10,022 bases of DNA, from NCBI GenBank assembly GCA_008016945.1, contig SSGN01000160.1, positions 1 through 10,022 on the forward strand, read 5' to 3'. The notes beneath the pieces were generated by a model. The model saw only the letters and a list, made by a program, of their open reading frames with translations. It did not search any database and was not told the DNA's origin. Positions 1 to 6,460 of the stretch are shown in pieces. The stretch is from Flavobacteriales bacterium (GTDB lineage Bacteria > Bacteroidota > Bacteroidia > Flavobacteriales > PHOS-HE28). Made by a program: the position numbers and the translations under genes. How positions within the stretch are numbered: the stretch's first letter is position 1; each line of letters starts with the position of its first letter.

Positions 1-834
1 AGCAATGCCAACGCACGCCGCACCAAGAGCAAGACCCGTCTCACCAACTACGAGAAGCTGCAGGGCGAGATCGCGAAGGAGAAGGAGGCCAAGCTGGAGA
101 TCTTCATCCCCAACGGACCCCGCCTGGGTGACAAGGTGATCGAGTTCAAAGAGGTGAGCAAGGGCTACGGCGACCGTCTGCTCATCGATAACCTGAGCTT
201 CGCGCTGCCACCCGCAGGTATCGTGGGCATCATCGGCCCCAACGGTGCCGGTAAGACCACGCTCTTCCGCATGGTCATGGGCCTGGAGAAAGCCGACAGC
301 GGCACCATCACCATCGGCGATACCGTGCAGTTGGCCTACGTGGACCAGAGCCACAAGGACCTGCTGGCCGAAAAGACCGTGTATGAGGTGATCAGCGGCG
401 GCCTCGAGAACATCACCTTCGGCAACGTGGTGATGAACACCCGGGCCTACCTCAGCCGCTTCAACTTCAGCGGCACCGACCAGAACAAGAAGGTGGGCGT
501 GCTCTCCGGCGGTGAGCGCAACCGCCTGCACCTGGCCATGACCGTGAAGCAGAGCAGCAACGTGTTGCTGCTGGACGAACCCACCAACGACCTGGACGTG
601 AACACGCTGCGCGCGCTGGAAGAAGCCATCCAGGACTACAGCGGCTGCGCGGTGATCATCAGCCACGACCGCTGGTTCATGGACCGCGTGTGCACCCATA
701 TCCTCGCCTTCGAGGGCGATAGCAAGGTGTACTGGTTCGAAGGCGGCTTCAGCGAGTACGAAGAGAATTACAAGAAGCGCGTGGGCGATATCATCCCGCA
801 ACGCCTCAAGTACAAGAAGCTGGTGCGCGGTTGA
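1..834 (+). CDS. ettA: Energy-dependent translational throttle protein EttA (ABC-F ATPase), C-terminal half
   Basis: Partial: the frame is open from base 1, so the true start lies upstream. The 277 visible residues are about half of the usual ~555. The first ~45 residues are the end of the inter-domain linker (TKSKTRLTNYEKL, then IPNGPRLGDKVIEF, both typical of EttA). The second ABC domain follows, with Walker A GPNGAGKT (about residues 79-86), signature LSGGE (168-172), Walker B VLLLDEP (188-194) and H-loop ISHDRW (220-225). All catalytic motifs are intact. The tail PQRLKYKKLVRG resembles the EttA C-terminus. As known for the family, EttA is cytosolic, binds the ribosomal E site and gates the first elongation step according to ATP/ADP ratio. 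There is no membrane domain, so it is not a transporter. Another ABC-F subtype is possible but less likely given the linker. Confidence 0.95.
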   Translation, partial: SNANARRTKSKTRLTNYEKLQGEIAKEKEAKLEIFIPNGPRLGDKVIEFKEVSKGYGDRLLIDNLSFALPPAGIVGIIGPNGAGKTTLFRMVMGLEKADSGTITIGDTVQLAYVDQSHKDLLAEKTVYEVISGGLENITFGNVVMNTRAYLSRFNFSGTDQNKKVGVLSGGERNRLHLAMTVKQSSNVLLLDEPTNDLDVNTLRALEEAIQDYSGCAVIISHDRWFMDRVCTHILAFEGDSKVYWFEGGFSEYEENYKKRVGDIIPQRLKYKKLVRG

Positions 835-839
835 TCCGG

Positions 840-876
840 CATCATCCTACACATCCACATACCCACACAACAACAC
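840..876 (+). promoter_or_regulatory. G-free C/A-rich leader; possible unstructured 5' UTR or Rho-loading site
   Basis: These 37 bases between the ettA stop and the small ORF contain no G, which is striking in GC-rich DNA. They consist of C, A and a few T. A transcript of this composition would be unstructured. It could be an open leader helping ribosomes reach the start at 882 without a Shine-Dalgarno site, or a C-over-G stretch of the kind Rho binds. Composition is directly seen; either function is inference. Confidence 0.35.
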
Positions 877-881
877 GACCC

Positions 882-1010
882 ATGCCACAAGACGCGAATG
901 CCCGCCTCAACGCCAAGCGTAAGGCCACCAAGAAGATCGCCATCCTGAAAGCCAAGGCCGCAGCTGGCGAGAAGAGCGCTCCCAAGAAGGAGAAGAAAGC
1001 GGAGGAGTGA
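882..1010 (+). CDS. Small basic Lys/Ala-rich protein, 42 aa, function unknown
   Basis: ATG at 882 to TGA at 1008-1010, 47 bases after the ettA stop. The product starts MPQDANARLNAKRKATKK and ends PKKEKKAEE. By hand count it has 11 Lys, 2 Arg and 11 Ala against 5 acidic residues, with no Cys and no aromatic residues. The first ~28 residues could form one helix, and the last third is a charged, probably disordered tail. Such a composition fits nucleic-acid or ribosome binding, but no family is recognised and nothing else supports a function. Support for a real gene is the G-free leader before it and the strong hairpin 15 bases after its stop. It may be co-transcribed with ettA. It could also be a chance ORF. 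Confidence 0.5.
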   Translation: MPQDANARLNAKRKATKKIAILKAKAAAGEKSAPKKEKKAEE

Positions 1011-1025
1011 TCCTCCCCACACCGT

Positions 1026-1052
1026 GAAAGCCCTGCCCTCGGCGGGGCTTTC
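1026..1052. terminator. Hairpin terminator shared by convergent genes
   Basis: A 12-bp stem (GAAAGCCCTGCC against GGCGGGGCTTTC, one G-T wobble) closes a 3-base CTC loop. It sits 15 bases after the stop of the plus-strand small ORF and 6 bases past the stop of the minus-strand gene ending at 1059. The AAAG/CTTT ends give a short A run and T run on either strand, so it can serve both directions. There is no long U tract. Confidence 0.75.
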
Positions 1053-1058
1053 GCGCTT

Positions 1059-1397
1059 TCAGGCCCGAAGGCGCCGGTCCGGACCGGGGCCGTGCGCGTC
1101 CAGGATCTCGCGCTTCAACCGCCGGTTCTCGGCGCGCAGTGCATTCAGCTCGGCCCGCAGCGTTCGGGTCGTGGCTTCGATCCGTAGTTCCAGGCGTTCC
1201 AAGGGATCGGCCTTGGCCCACTTCTTCAGTGCCGCCACCACCTCGTCGCGCTCGTGCGTCAGCAGGGCGATCTCTTCCTGTGCTGCGGCGAACAACCGCT
1301 CCATTTCGGCTACACGCTGGCGTAGCCCGGCAGGTTCGGGAGCCTGAAGCGTGGAGAGGAAGAGACGATCGTCAAGGGTGGCGGTAGGGCGTGCCAT
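1059..1397 (-). CDS. Small coiled-coil protein, 112 aa, function unknown
   Basis: ATG at 1397 (complement), TGA at 1061-1059. There is no signal peptide or membrane segment. From about residue 23 to 98 the chain is rich in Leu, Glu, Arg and Ala with heptad-like Leu spacing, for example LRQRVAEMERLFAAAQEEIALL and later LRAELNALRAENRRLKREIL, so a long, possibly dimeric coiled coil is expected. The only interruption is around KKWAKADPLERL. The tail GPGPDRRLRA is basic. It lies 121 bases downstream of the TPR-like gene on the same strand and could share its transcript; it ends at the shared terminator. No family is recognised. The zipper-like segment lacks an obvious DNA-binding basic region, so a regulator cannot be claimed. 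Confidence 0.6.
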   Translation of the reverse strand: MARPTATLDDRLFLSTLQAPEPAGLRQRVAEMERLFAAAQEEIALLTHERDEVVAALKKWAKADPLERLELRIEATTRTLRAELNALRAENRRLKREILDAHGPGPDRRLRA

Positions 1398-1518
1398 GGT
1401 TCACTGGTTTCGACGGCCGTGATACGAATGAGGCTTGGCCAGGGTTCGCCACGACCAGGGTCGGCATCGCGACGCCTTCGCCGCAGTGGCCCGGAACCTT
1501 CATCGGGGCAGGCTCCCG

Positions 1519-2232
1519 TCAGGGAGGGGTGGGGCACCGGGCGCGCAGCGTGCGTTCGAAGCCATCCTCCACCTCCGCACCGGCCTCGCGGCACTGGCGG
1601 TAGTTCGCCCACGCCCCGGCGCAATCGTCGGTGAACATGCGGCATACGGCCGTTCGGTACAGGGCGCCGCCATTGCCCGGGTGGTGCCGCAACAAGCGAT
1701 CCAGGTTGGCCGAGGCCTGGCGCAACAACCGTTCCGACCGCTCCGGATCCTCGGCATGGTGGTCCTGGAAGAACCCCAGCTGCACCGTGGCCAGGTCCAG
1801 CAGCAGTGCCACGTTACTGGAGTCCTGTTGCAGCCCCTTCTGGTATTCCGCCATCGCCTCCTCCGGCCGGTCCAACGCTACGAAGAACGCACCGTAGCCG
1901 CGGCGGATGGCCGGGTTCTGCGGTTCCATGAGGTAGGCGTGGTTGAACCGGTACATGGCATGCACCATGTTGCCTTGCCGCAACTGCTCGAACCCCAAGC
2001 CGATCAGGTGTTCGGCGCAGGCATGGGCGTCGGGGTCCACCGCCAGCATCTGGGCGATGAACGCCGAGTCCGACGCCAGCTGTTCCGCATTCTTCGTTCG
2101 CTCGCCGAAGGCCGGTGCCAAGCGCATGTCCCGGAAAGACTGGATGAGCCACTCCCGATGCGTGAGGTGCTGGGCGTGGAGCCCCCACGGGCCAAGTGCC
2201 AAGAGCAGGAGAAGGGCGCGCATGTGCTGCAT
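1519..2232 (-). CDS. Exported TPR-like repeat protein, function unknown
   Basis: 237 residues if started at ATG 2232; an in-frame ATG at 2223 gives a form three residues shorter. The N-terminus MRALLLLLALGPWGLHAQ is a good Sec signal peptide with likely cleavage after LHA, so the protein is periplasmic or beyond. Residues ~70-150 read as tetratricopeptide-like helix pairs (LIGLGFEQLRQGNMVHAMYR, then YGAFFVALDRPEEAMAEYQK), and a further pair appears near ALYRTAVCRMF. There are several Cys in the C-terminal part. TPR domains mediate protein contacts, but no partner is visible. It is divergent from the monooxygenase gene, with 70 bases between start codons and no clear promoter that I can see there. 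Its TGA lies in the loop of a small hairpin (1513-1526). Confidence 0.75.
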   Translation of the reverse strand: MQHMRALLLLLALGPWGLHAQHLTHREWLIQSFRDMRLAPAFGERTKNAEQLASDSAFIAQMLAVDPDAHACAEHLIGLGFEQLRQGNMVHAMYRFNHAYLMEPQNPAIRRGYGAFFVALDRPEEAMAEYQKGLQQDSSNVALLLDLATVQLGFFQDHHAEDPERSERLLRQASANLDRLLRHHPGNGGALYRTAVCRMFTDDCAGAWANYRQCREAGAEVEDGFERTLRARCPTPP

Positions 2233-2302
2233 AGACGCGTTGGTGGTGCAAGTTCGGCGTCCGGGCCGTCGGCGCGATCATCTGCGGACAGAACTTCGCC
2301 CC

Positions 2303-3358
2303 ATGAGCCAGCCCTCCCTACCCATTACCATCGAATTCGGCCTCGATACCTTCGGTGATGTGACGGCCGACCTGCACGGCAGACCCTTGCACCATGCCCA
2401 GGTGCTGCGTAATGTGGTGGAAGAAGCCGTGCTGGCGGATCAGGTGGGCCTCGCTTTCTTCGGCGTGGGAGAACATCACCGCGAGGACTTCGCCGTGAGC
2501 GCGCCGGAAGTGGTCTTGGCGGCCATCGCCGCACGCACCGAGCGGATCCGGCTGGGCAGTGCCGTCACCGTGCTCAGCAGCGATGATCCGGTACGCGTGT
2601 TCGAACGGTTCAGCACCCTCGATGCGCTCTCCAACGGACGGGCCGAGGTGATCGTGGGGCGCGGCTCATTCACCGAGTCGTTCCCGCTTTTCGGTTTCGA
2701 CCTGGCCCAGTACGAGCGACTCTTCGAGGAGCGCTTGGCGCTCTTCGTGGAACTGCTCAAGGAGCGACCCGTGACCTGGAACGGCTCCACCCGTGCCGCG
2801 TTGAAGGACCAAGCCGTGTTCCCGCCCACGGAGAGCGGGGCCCTGCGCACATGGGTGGCGGTCGGCGGCACGCCCCAGAGCGTGGTGCGCGCCGCCCACT
2901 ACGGCCTGCCGCTCATGCTCGCCGTGATCGGTGGCGACCACCTCGCCTTCGCACCGTTCGTGGACCTGTACCATCGCGCATGCACCGCCGCCGGGCGCGA
3001 TCCGTTGCCCGTGGGGGTGCATTCGCCCGGCCACGTGGCCGCAACCGACCAGCAGGCGTGCGAGGCGTTCTTCCCCCACTATGCCGCGATGCACGACCGG
3101 ATCGGGCGCGAACGCGGATGGCCCCCGCTCACCCGTGCGGCGTTCGACCGTATGGTGGCACCAGAAGGCGCATTGTGCGTGGGCGCTCCCAGCACCGTGG
3201 CCACCAAGATCGCCCGTGCCGTGAAGGCCTTGGGTCTTTCACGCTTCGACCTCAAGTACAGCGCGGGATCGCTTCCGCACGAACGGATGATGGAGAGCAT
3301 CGCGCTGTACGGTAACGAGGTCGTACCCCTGGTGCGCGGCCTATTGGAGAAGGGCTGA
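2303..3358 (+). CDS. LLM-class flavin-dependent oxidoreductase (luciferase-like monooxygenase)
   Basis: 351 residues from ATG 2303; upstream in-frame codons back to 1943 overlap the opposite-strand gene and do not resemble this family. The protein starts ITIEFGLDTFGD and contains FFGVGEHHR (~52-60), RTERIRLGSAVTVLSSDDP (~79-95), VFERFSTLDALSNGRAEVIVG (~99-119), then RGSF, typical of bacterial luciferase-like TIM barrels that use reduced FMN. Length and pattern fit the Atu2307/SP_0267-type LLM subgroup (recalled, not searched). Family members oxidise small organic compounds with O2 and FMNH2 supplied by a separate reductase. The substrate cannot be predicted. It is followed after 64 bases by an SDR gene, a possible pathway partner. 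A decayed second copy of its 3' third lies at 4296-4643. Confidence 0.88.
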   Translation: MSQPSLPITIEFGLDTFGDVTADLHGRPLHHAQVLRNVVEEAVLADQVGLAFFGVGEHHREDFAVSAPEVVLAAIAARTERIRLGSAVTVLSSDDPVRVFERFSTLDALSNGRAEVIVGRGSFTESFPLFGFDLAQYERLFEERLALFVELLKERPVTWNGSTRAALKDQAVFPPTESGALRTWVAVGGTPQSVVRAAHYGLPLMLAVIGGDHLAFAPFVDLYHRACTAAGRDPLPVGVHSPGHVAATDQQACEAFFPHYAAMHDRIGRERGWPPLTRAAFDRMVAPEGALCVGAPSTVATKIARAVKALGLSRFDLKYSAGSLPHERMMESIALYGNEVVPLVRGLLEKG

Positions 3359-3389
3359 TGCTCGTCACTTCCTCGGACATGGAGCGGAG

Positions 3390-3405
3390 TAACTTGGTGA
3401 CAAGT
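3390..3405 (+). promoter_or_regulatory. Possible Bacteroidota -7 box overlapping a small inverted repeat
   Basis: TAACTTGG at 3390-3397 matches the Bacteroidota -7 consensus TAnnTTTG at five of six fixed positions, 26 bases before the SDR start. No clear -33 TTG element is at the usual distance. The same bases form a perfect inverted repeat ACTTG-GTGA-CAAGT (3392-3405), which could be an operator half-site pair or a small GNRA-loop hairpin. The alternative is that the SDR is simply read through from the monooxygenase gene. Confidence 0.25.
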
Positions 3406-3422
3406 ACCAACACCGAACGAGA

Positions 3423-4223
3423 ATGAGCAACGGGACCATCCTGATCACCGGAGGAGCCGGTGGCTTGGGCACCAGCTGTGCCCATGCGTTGAAAGGGCAT
3501 CGCTTGGTGATCGCCGATCATGCGCGGACCGCCGTGGACCAGGCGGTGGATGCGTTGAAGGCATCGGGTATCGATGCCGTGGGCTTCGCTTGCGACATCA
3601 CCGACCCCGAGGCCGTGCGGCGGCTGAGGGCGTTCACCGCAGAGCAGGGGGCCTTCAAAGGCCTGGTGCATACCGCCGGGGTCAGTGGCACCGTGGGCGA
3701 TGCACGCAAGGTGTTCGACATCAACCTGGTCGCCACGGCCACCATCGTGGACGAGTTCCTCCAACTGGCCCGACCCGGTTCCGCCTTCGTGCTGTTCGGC
3801 TCCATGATGGGCCATACCGTACCGGCCGATCCGCGCTACGATCCCGCGCTGCGCGACCCGCGAAGGGCGGACGCGTACGAAACGGTGGCCCCCTTCGTGG
3901 AGGGCAATGCCGACACCATGTACAACTTCACCAAACGCGGGGTGTTGCTGATCTGCAAGGACAACGCCATGCGCTACGGCCAGCGCGGTGCGCGGATCGC
4001 GACGGTCTCGCCCGGGGTGATCATGACCGCCATGGCCAAGAAGGCCCTCGAAGAGCACCCCGCCGTGATGAAACAGACGCTGGACATGACCCCGGTGGGC
4101 CGCTATGGCGAACCCACGGACGTGGCCTCCGCCGTGCGTTTCCTGCTCAGCGACGAGGCCGGCTTCATCACCGGCACCGACCTGGCCGTGGATGGTGGCG
4201 TGCTGTCGCAGGTGCTGAAGTGA
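3423..4223 (+). CDS. Short-chain dehydrogenase/reductase (SDR), NAD(P)-dependent
   Basis: 266 residues from ATG 3423. The Rossmann cofactor motif TGGAGGLG is at 9-16. Asp32 after the second strand suggests NAD(H) preference. Asp58-Ile contacts adenine, and HTAG (83-86) replaces the classic NNAG. The catalytic set is Asn101, Ser127, Tyr167 and Lys171 (YNFTK), followed by the SPG turn at 196-198 and a C-terminal GTDLAVDGG typical of enoyl/3-oxoacyl-type SDRs. The Ser-Tyr distance is 40 residues, where classical SDRs have about 13. A comparable insertion occurs in 3-alpha-hydroxysteroid dehydrogenase/carbonyl reductase, where it covers the active site. The reaction is reversible oxidation of an alcohol to a carbonyl; the substrate is unknown. 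Position after an LLM monooxygenase suggests a shared oxidation route, but that is inference. Confidence 0.88.
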   Translation: MSNGTILITGGAGGLGTSCAHALKGHRLVIADHARTAVDQAVDALKASGIDAVGFACDITDPEAVRRLRAFTAEQGAFKGLVHTAGVSGTVGDARKVFDINLVATATIVDEFLQLARPGSAFVLFGSMMGHTVPADPRYDPALRDPRRADAYETVAPFVEGNADTMYNFTKRGVLLICKDNAMRYGQRGARIATVSPGVIMTAMAKKALEEHPAVMKQTLDMTPVGRYGEPTDVASAVRFLLSDEAGFITGTDLAVDGGVLSQVLK

Positions 4224-4254
4224 TCCGGCCTCGGGGGCGATCCACCGTACCACA

Positions 4255-4278
4255 CCACCGCGGTGGCGCACCCGCCAC
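4255..4278. repeat. Palindrome plus overlapping hairpin after the SDR gene; possible terminator
   Basis: CCACCGCGGTGG at 4255-4266 is a perfect 12-base palindrome. It overlaps a second perfect hairpin, GTGGCG (4263-4268) with loop CACC and CGCCAC (4273-4278). The two structures share bases 4263-4266 and so exclude each other. Position 31 bases after the SDR stop fits a terminator, but there is no T run. It lies just before the monooxygenase remnant, so it may also mark a rearrangement junction. Confidence 0.4.
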
Positions 4279-4295
4279 GGTGCCGGAGGTGTGGG

Positions 4296-4643
4296 GCGCC
4301 AAGGACCATAGGGATGCATTCGTCCGGCCATGTAGTCGCCACCGATCAGTAGGCATGCGAGGAGTTCGTCCAGCACTATGCCGCAATGCACGACCGGGTC
4401 GGGCGTGTACATGGATGCCCCTGTTCATCCATGTGCGTTCCTCTATGGTGGCACCCGATGGCGTACAAGACCGTGGCTGCCAAGATCGCCCGCGCCGTGA
4501 AGGCCCTGGGCCTTTCGCGCTTCGACCTCAAATTCAGCGCGGGATCACTTCCGCATGAGCGGATGATGCCCTGTATTGCCCTGTATGGCATGGAAGTGGT
4601 GTCATTGGTGAATGCCGCCTTGGCAGAACGAAGTCATCGCTGA
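4296..4643 (+). pseudogene. Decayed duplicate of the 3' third of the LLM monooxygenase gene
   Basis: The region aligns with the last ~115 codons of the intact gene at 2303-3358. Bases 4308-4416 align without gaps to 3011-3119 at roughly 80% identity by hand count, and 4482-4567 align to 3206-3291 at roughly 90%. Shared protein segments include HYAAMHDR and ALGLSRFDLK. Damage consists of an in-frame TAG at 4350-4352, where the intact copy has CAG (Gln), and two deletions of 4 and 17 bases between 4413 and 4482. The deletions sum to 21, so the frame returns to register. Between them the reading is out of frame (WWHPMAYK), while MVAPDGV appears one frame over. No homology is visible for the first two thirds of the gene. 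An 85-codon ORF (4386-4643) remains after the stop, ending with a different tail (LAERSHR). It is probably nonfunctional. Confidence 0.85.
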
Positions 4644-4649
4644 GCGGAG

Positions 4650-4657
4650 CATATTTG
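4650..4657 (+). promoter_or_regulatory. Possible Bacteroidota -7 promoter element
   Basis: CATATTTG matches TAnnTTTG at five of six fixed bases and lies in the short AT-richer gap between the remnant gene and the propeller gene, 19 bases before that start. The nearest upstream TTG (4620-4622) is too far for a normal -33 element. The implied 5' UTR is very short. Confidence 0.35.
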
Positions 4658-4676
4658 CAGATCCACTCAGTCCCAC

Positions 4677-6353
4677 ATGCGCCTTCTTTCGCTGATCACC
4701 TTCTTCGCCGTTAGTGCGCTACCCGCACAGGTCTACGATTGGGCCATCACCCACACCGGTGCGCCATCGCGCGGTATGGCCATGGTGGCCGATGAACTGG
4801 GCAATGTCTACGTCGGCGGCAACATCAACGGTGTGGCCGACTTCGATCCCGGACCCGATACGGTGCTGAATGTGAGCGCGGGCATCAATGGCGATCATTT
4901 CCTCGCCAAGTATGGTGCTGCGGGCAACTACATCTGGCACATCTGCATCGGTGGTTCCGGCACCGAGATCCCTAAGGGCTTGGCCTTGGACCACAGCGGC
5001 CATCTGTTGATGGTGGGCCGTTTTGATAGTTACCTGGACTGGGACCCGGGGCAGGGAGAGACCTTCTTCGGCAGTGCGGGCAGCACCGATGGGTTCCTCG
5101 CGAAGTACGACACCAGCGGCGCCTTCGTGTGGGCCAAGCGTATCGGCGGATCGGGGCACGACGAAACCTATGGTGTGGTCGTTGATGAATTGGACAACAT
5201 CTACGTGGCTGGGCAGATGAGCGCTTCGGTCAACTTCGGAACCCAGGAAGAGCCGATGACCCTTGTACACGAAGGTGGGTCGTGGGATGCGTTCTGTGCC
5301 AGCTACCGCCCGGATGGTGAACTCGCTTGGGTGCGTGGTATCCAAGGCACAGGTGGCCAACGGGCACAGAGCATCGCCTACGCACACGGTCATGTTTATT
5401 CCTACGGCGTGTGCTCCGGTGAAACGCACGCGAACAATGTGGCGTCGGTCTCAGCAGGCAACAACAACCAGGCCTTCCTCTGTAAGTTGGATACCACCGG
5501 ACAGGTGAAGTGGTTGAAGGCTCACGGCGGCGATGGCAGCGAGCTCGGCGAAGCCATCCGCGCGGATGAGGCGCACCTCTATATCACCGGATCATTCACC
5601 GATCCTACCGATGCCGATCCAGGTGATGGTGTGCTGGAGTTAACCTCCTTTGGCGTGGGCGGCAACCTGTACTTCGCCAAACTGGATACCGCCGGAAATG
5701 CCCTGTGGGCGCACGGTCTGCAGAACAATAACCACTTCGATGGCGTCTGCGATATCGCCTGCGATGGAACGGGCAACGTCTTCATCACCGGTGCGCACTC
5801 CGTGGAACAGGATTTCGATCCAGGACCCGAGGAGACCATCCTGCCCATGACGATCGCCAATGACCTCTACCTCGCGATGTACCAAGCTGACGGCAGCTTC
5901 GCTTGGGCGCGCGGTGTGGCCACGCACGGCGTGTTCGATACCGCCAACGGCCTTGTGGCAGACGCCTTGGGCAACATCTTCGTCACCGGCAGTTTCGGCG
6001 ATACCGCCGTCTTCGACATCAATGTGCCCACCGATACGCTCACGGGTCCTGGGATGGCTTTCATGCTGGTGCGCTACGGCACGGATGTCACCACAGCGCG
6101 GTCGGAAGGGGGCGTTGCGTCGGCCTTATCGCTCTTTCCCACCCCCACCGCTGATCGTCTCTTCGTGCAGGTACCGCCCGGCTGGAAGCCAGGACGTATG
6201 CTGCTGACCGATGCTACAGGCCGCATCTTGCAACGTTGGAAGGGCGCGGTGCCCACCGAAGTGGATGTGCGGCACCTTGCACCAGGTGTTCATCACCTCC
6301 ATCTTTGGTCCGGTACGGAACATCTGTCGGCAGGCTTCGTTGTGGTCCACTGA
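4677..6353 (+). CDS. Secreted SBBP-type beta-propeller protein with T9SS type A sorting domain
   Basis: 558 residues from ATG 4677. Residues 1-17 (MRLLSLITFFAVSALPA) form a signal peptide with likely cleavage before Gln18. Residues ~20-470 are repeated beta-propeller units with recurring elements: DELGNVYVGGN, FDPGP, FLAKYDTSGAFVWAKRIGGSG, GNIFVTGSFGD. The Asp/Gly-rich FDPGP/WDPGQ/ADPGD/FDPGPEE segments recur about once per unit. Residues ~483-558 (LFPTPTADRLFV, then LLTDATGRIL, LAPGVHHLHL, FVVVH) match the Por secretion system C-terminal sorting domain, which directs export by T9SS and attachment or release at the cell surface. The usual PNP is PTP here. As known, such proteins are abundant in Bacteroidota and mostly of unknown role; adhesion or substrate binding is plausible. 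No catalytic motif is visible. It appears to be a single-gene unit. Confidence 0.88.
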   Translation: MRLLSLITFFAVSALPAQVYDWAITHTGAPSRGMAMVADELGNVYVGGNINGVADFDPGPDTVLNVSAGINGDHFLAKYGAAGNYIWHICIGGSGTEIPKGLALDHSGHLLMVGRFDSYLDWDPGQGETFFGSAGSTDGFLAKYDTSGAFVWAKRIGGSGHDETYGVVVDELDNIYVAGQMSASVNFGTQEEPMTLVHEGGSWDAFCASYRPDGELAWVRGIQGTGGQRAQSIAYAHGHVYSYGVCSGETHANNVASVSAGNNNQAFLCKLDTTGQVKWLKAHGGDGSELGEAIRADEAHLYITGSFTDPTDADPGDGVLELTSFGVGGNLYFAKLDTAGNALWAHGLQNNNHFDGVCDIACDGTGNVFITGAHSVEQDFDPGPEETILPMTIANDLYLAMYQADGSFAWARGVATHGVFDTANGLVADALGNIFVTGSFGDTAVFDINVPTDTLTGPGMAFMLVRYGTDVTTARSEGGVASALSLFPTPTADRLFVQVPPGWKPGRMLLTDATGRILQRWKGAVPTEVDVRHLAPGVHHLHLWSGTEHLSAGFVVVH

Positions 6354-6460
6354 CGATACCGAACGCCACCCGTATTTTCGCGCCGTTCATACGATCAGGC
6401 TCGATCCAGGCCTTTGCGTCTTGGTCCATTACCCTTGTCGCTTGACACTTGTTCCTGGTC

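Noticed and set aside
1513..1526. Hairpin CTCCC-GTCA-GGGAG around the stop codon of the TPR-like gene, as a terminator
   Set aside because: Only a 5-bp stem, no T run, and it encloses the stop codon itself; too weak to call.
1435..2358. 307-codon plus-strand frame opposite the TPR-like gene
   Set aside because: The minus-strand frame has a credible signal peptide and TPR-like helices; the plus frame is Arg/Val/Gln-rich with no domain and would overlap the monooxygenase start.
3252..4412. 386-codon open frame antisense to the monooxygenase end, the SDR gene and the remnant
   Set aside because: It lies opposite genes with clear family motifs and is His/Gly/Arg-rich, as expected from GC-rich antisense reading. 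Its N-terminal likeness to the antisense frame at 2666-3094 only reflects the duplicated plus-strand sequence.
4224..4676. Insertion sequence or transposon scar around the remnant gene
   Set aside because: The palindrome at 4255-4266 is single, there is no target-site duplication or transposase fragment, and local duplication with decay explains the homology.
6354..6460. Promoter for hisS (TACCCTTG at 6430-6437)
   Set aside because: One mismatch to the -7 consensus but no -33 element at proper spacing; not distinguishable from chance.
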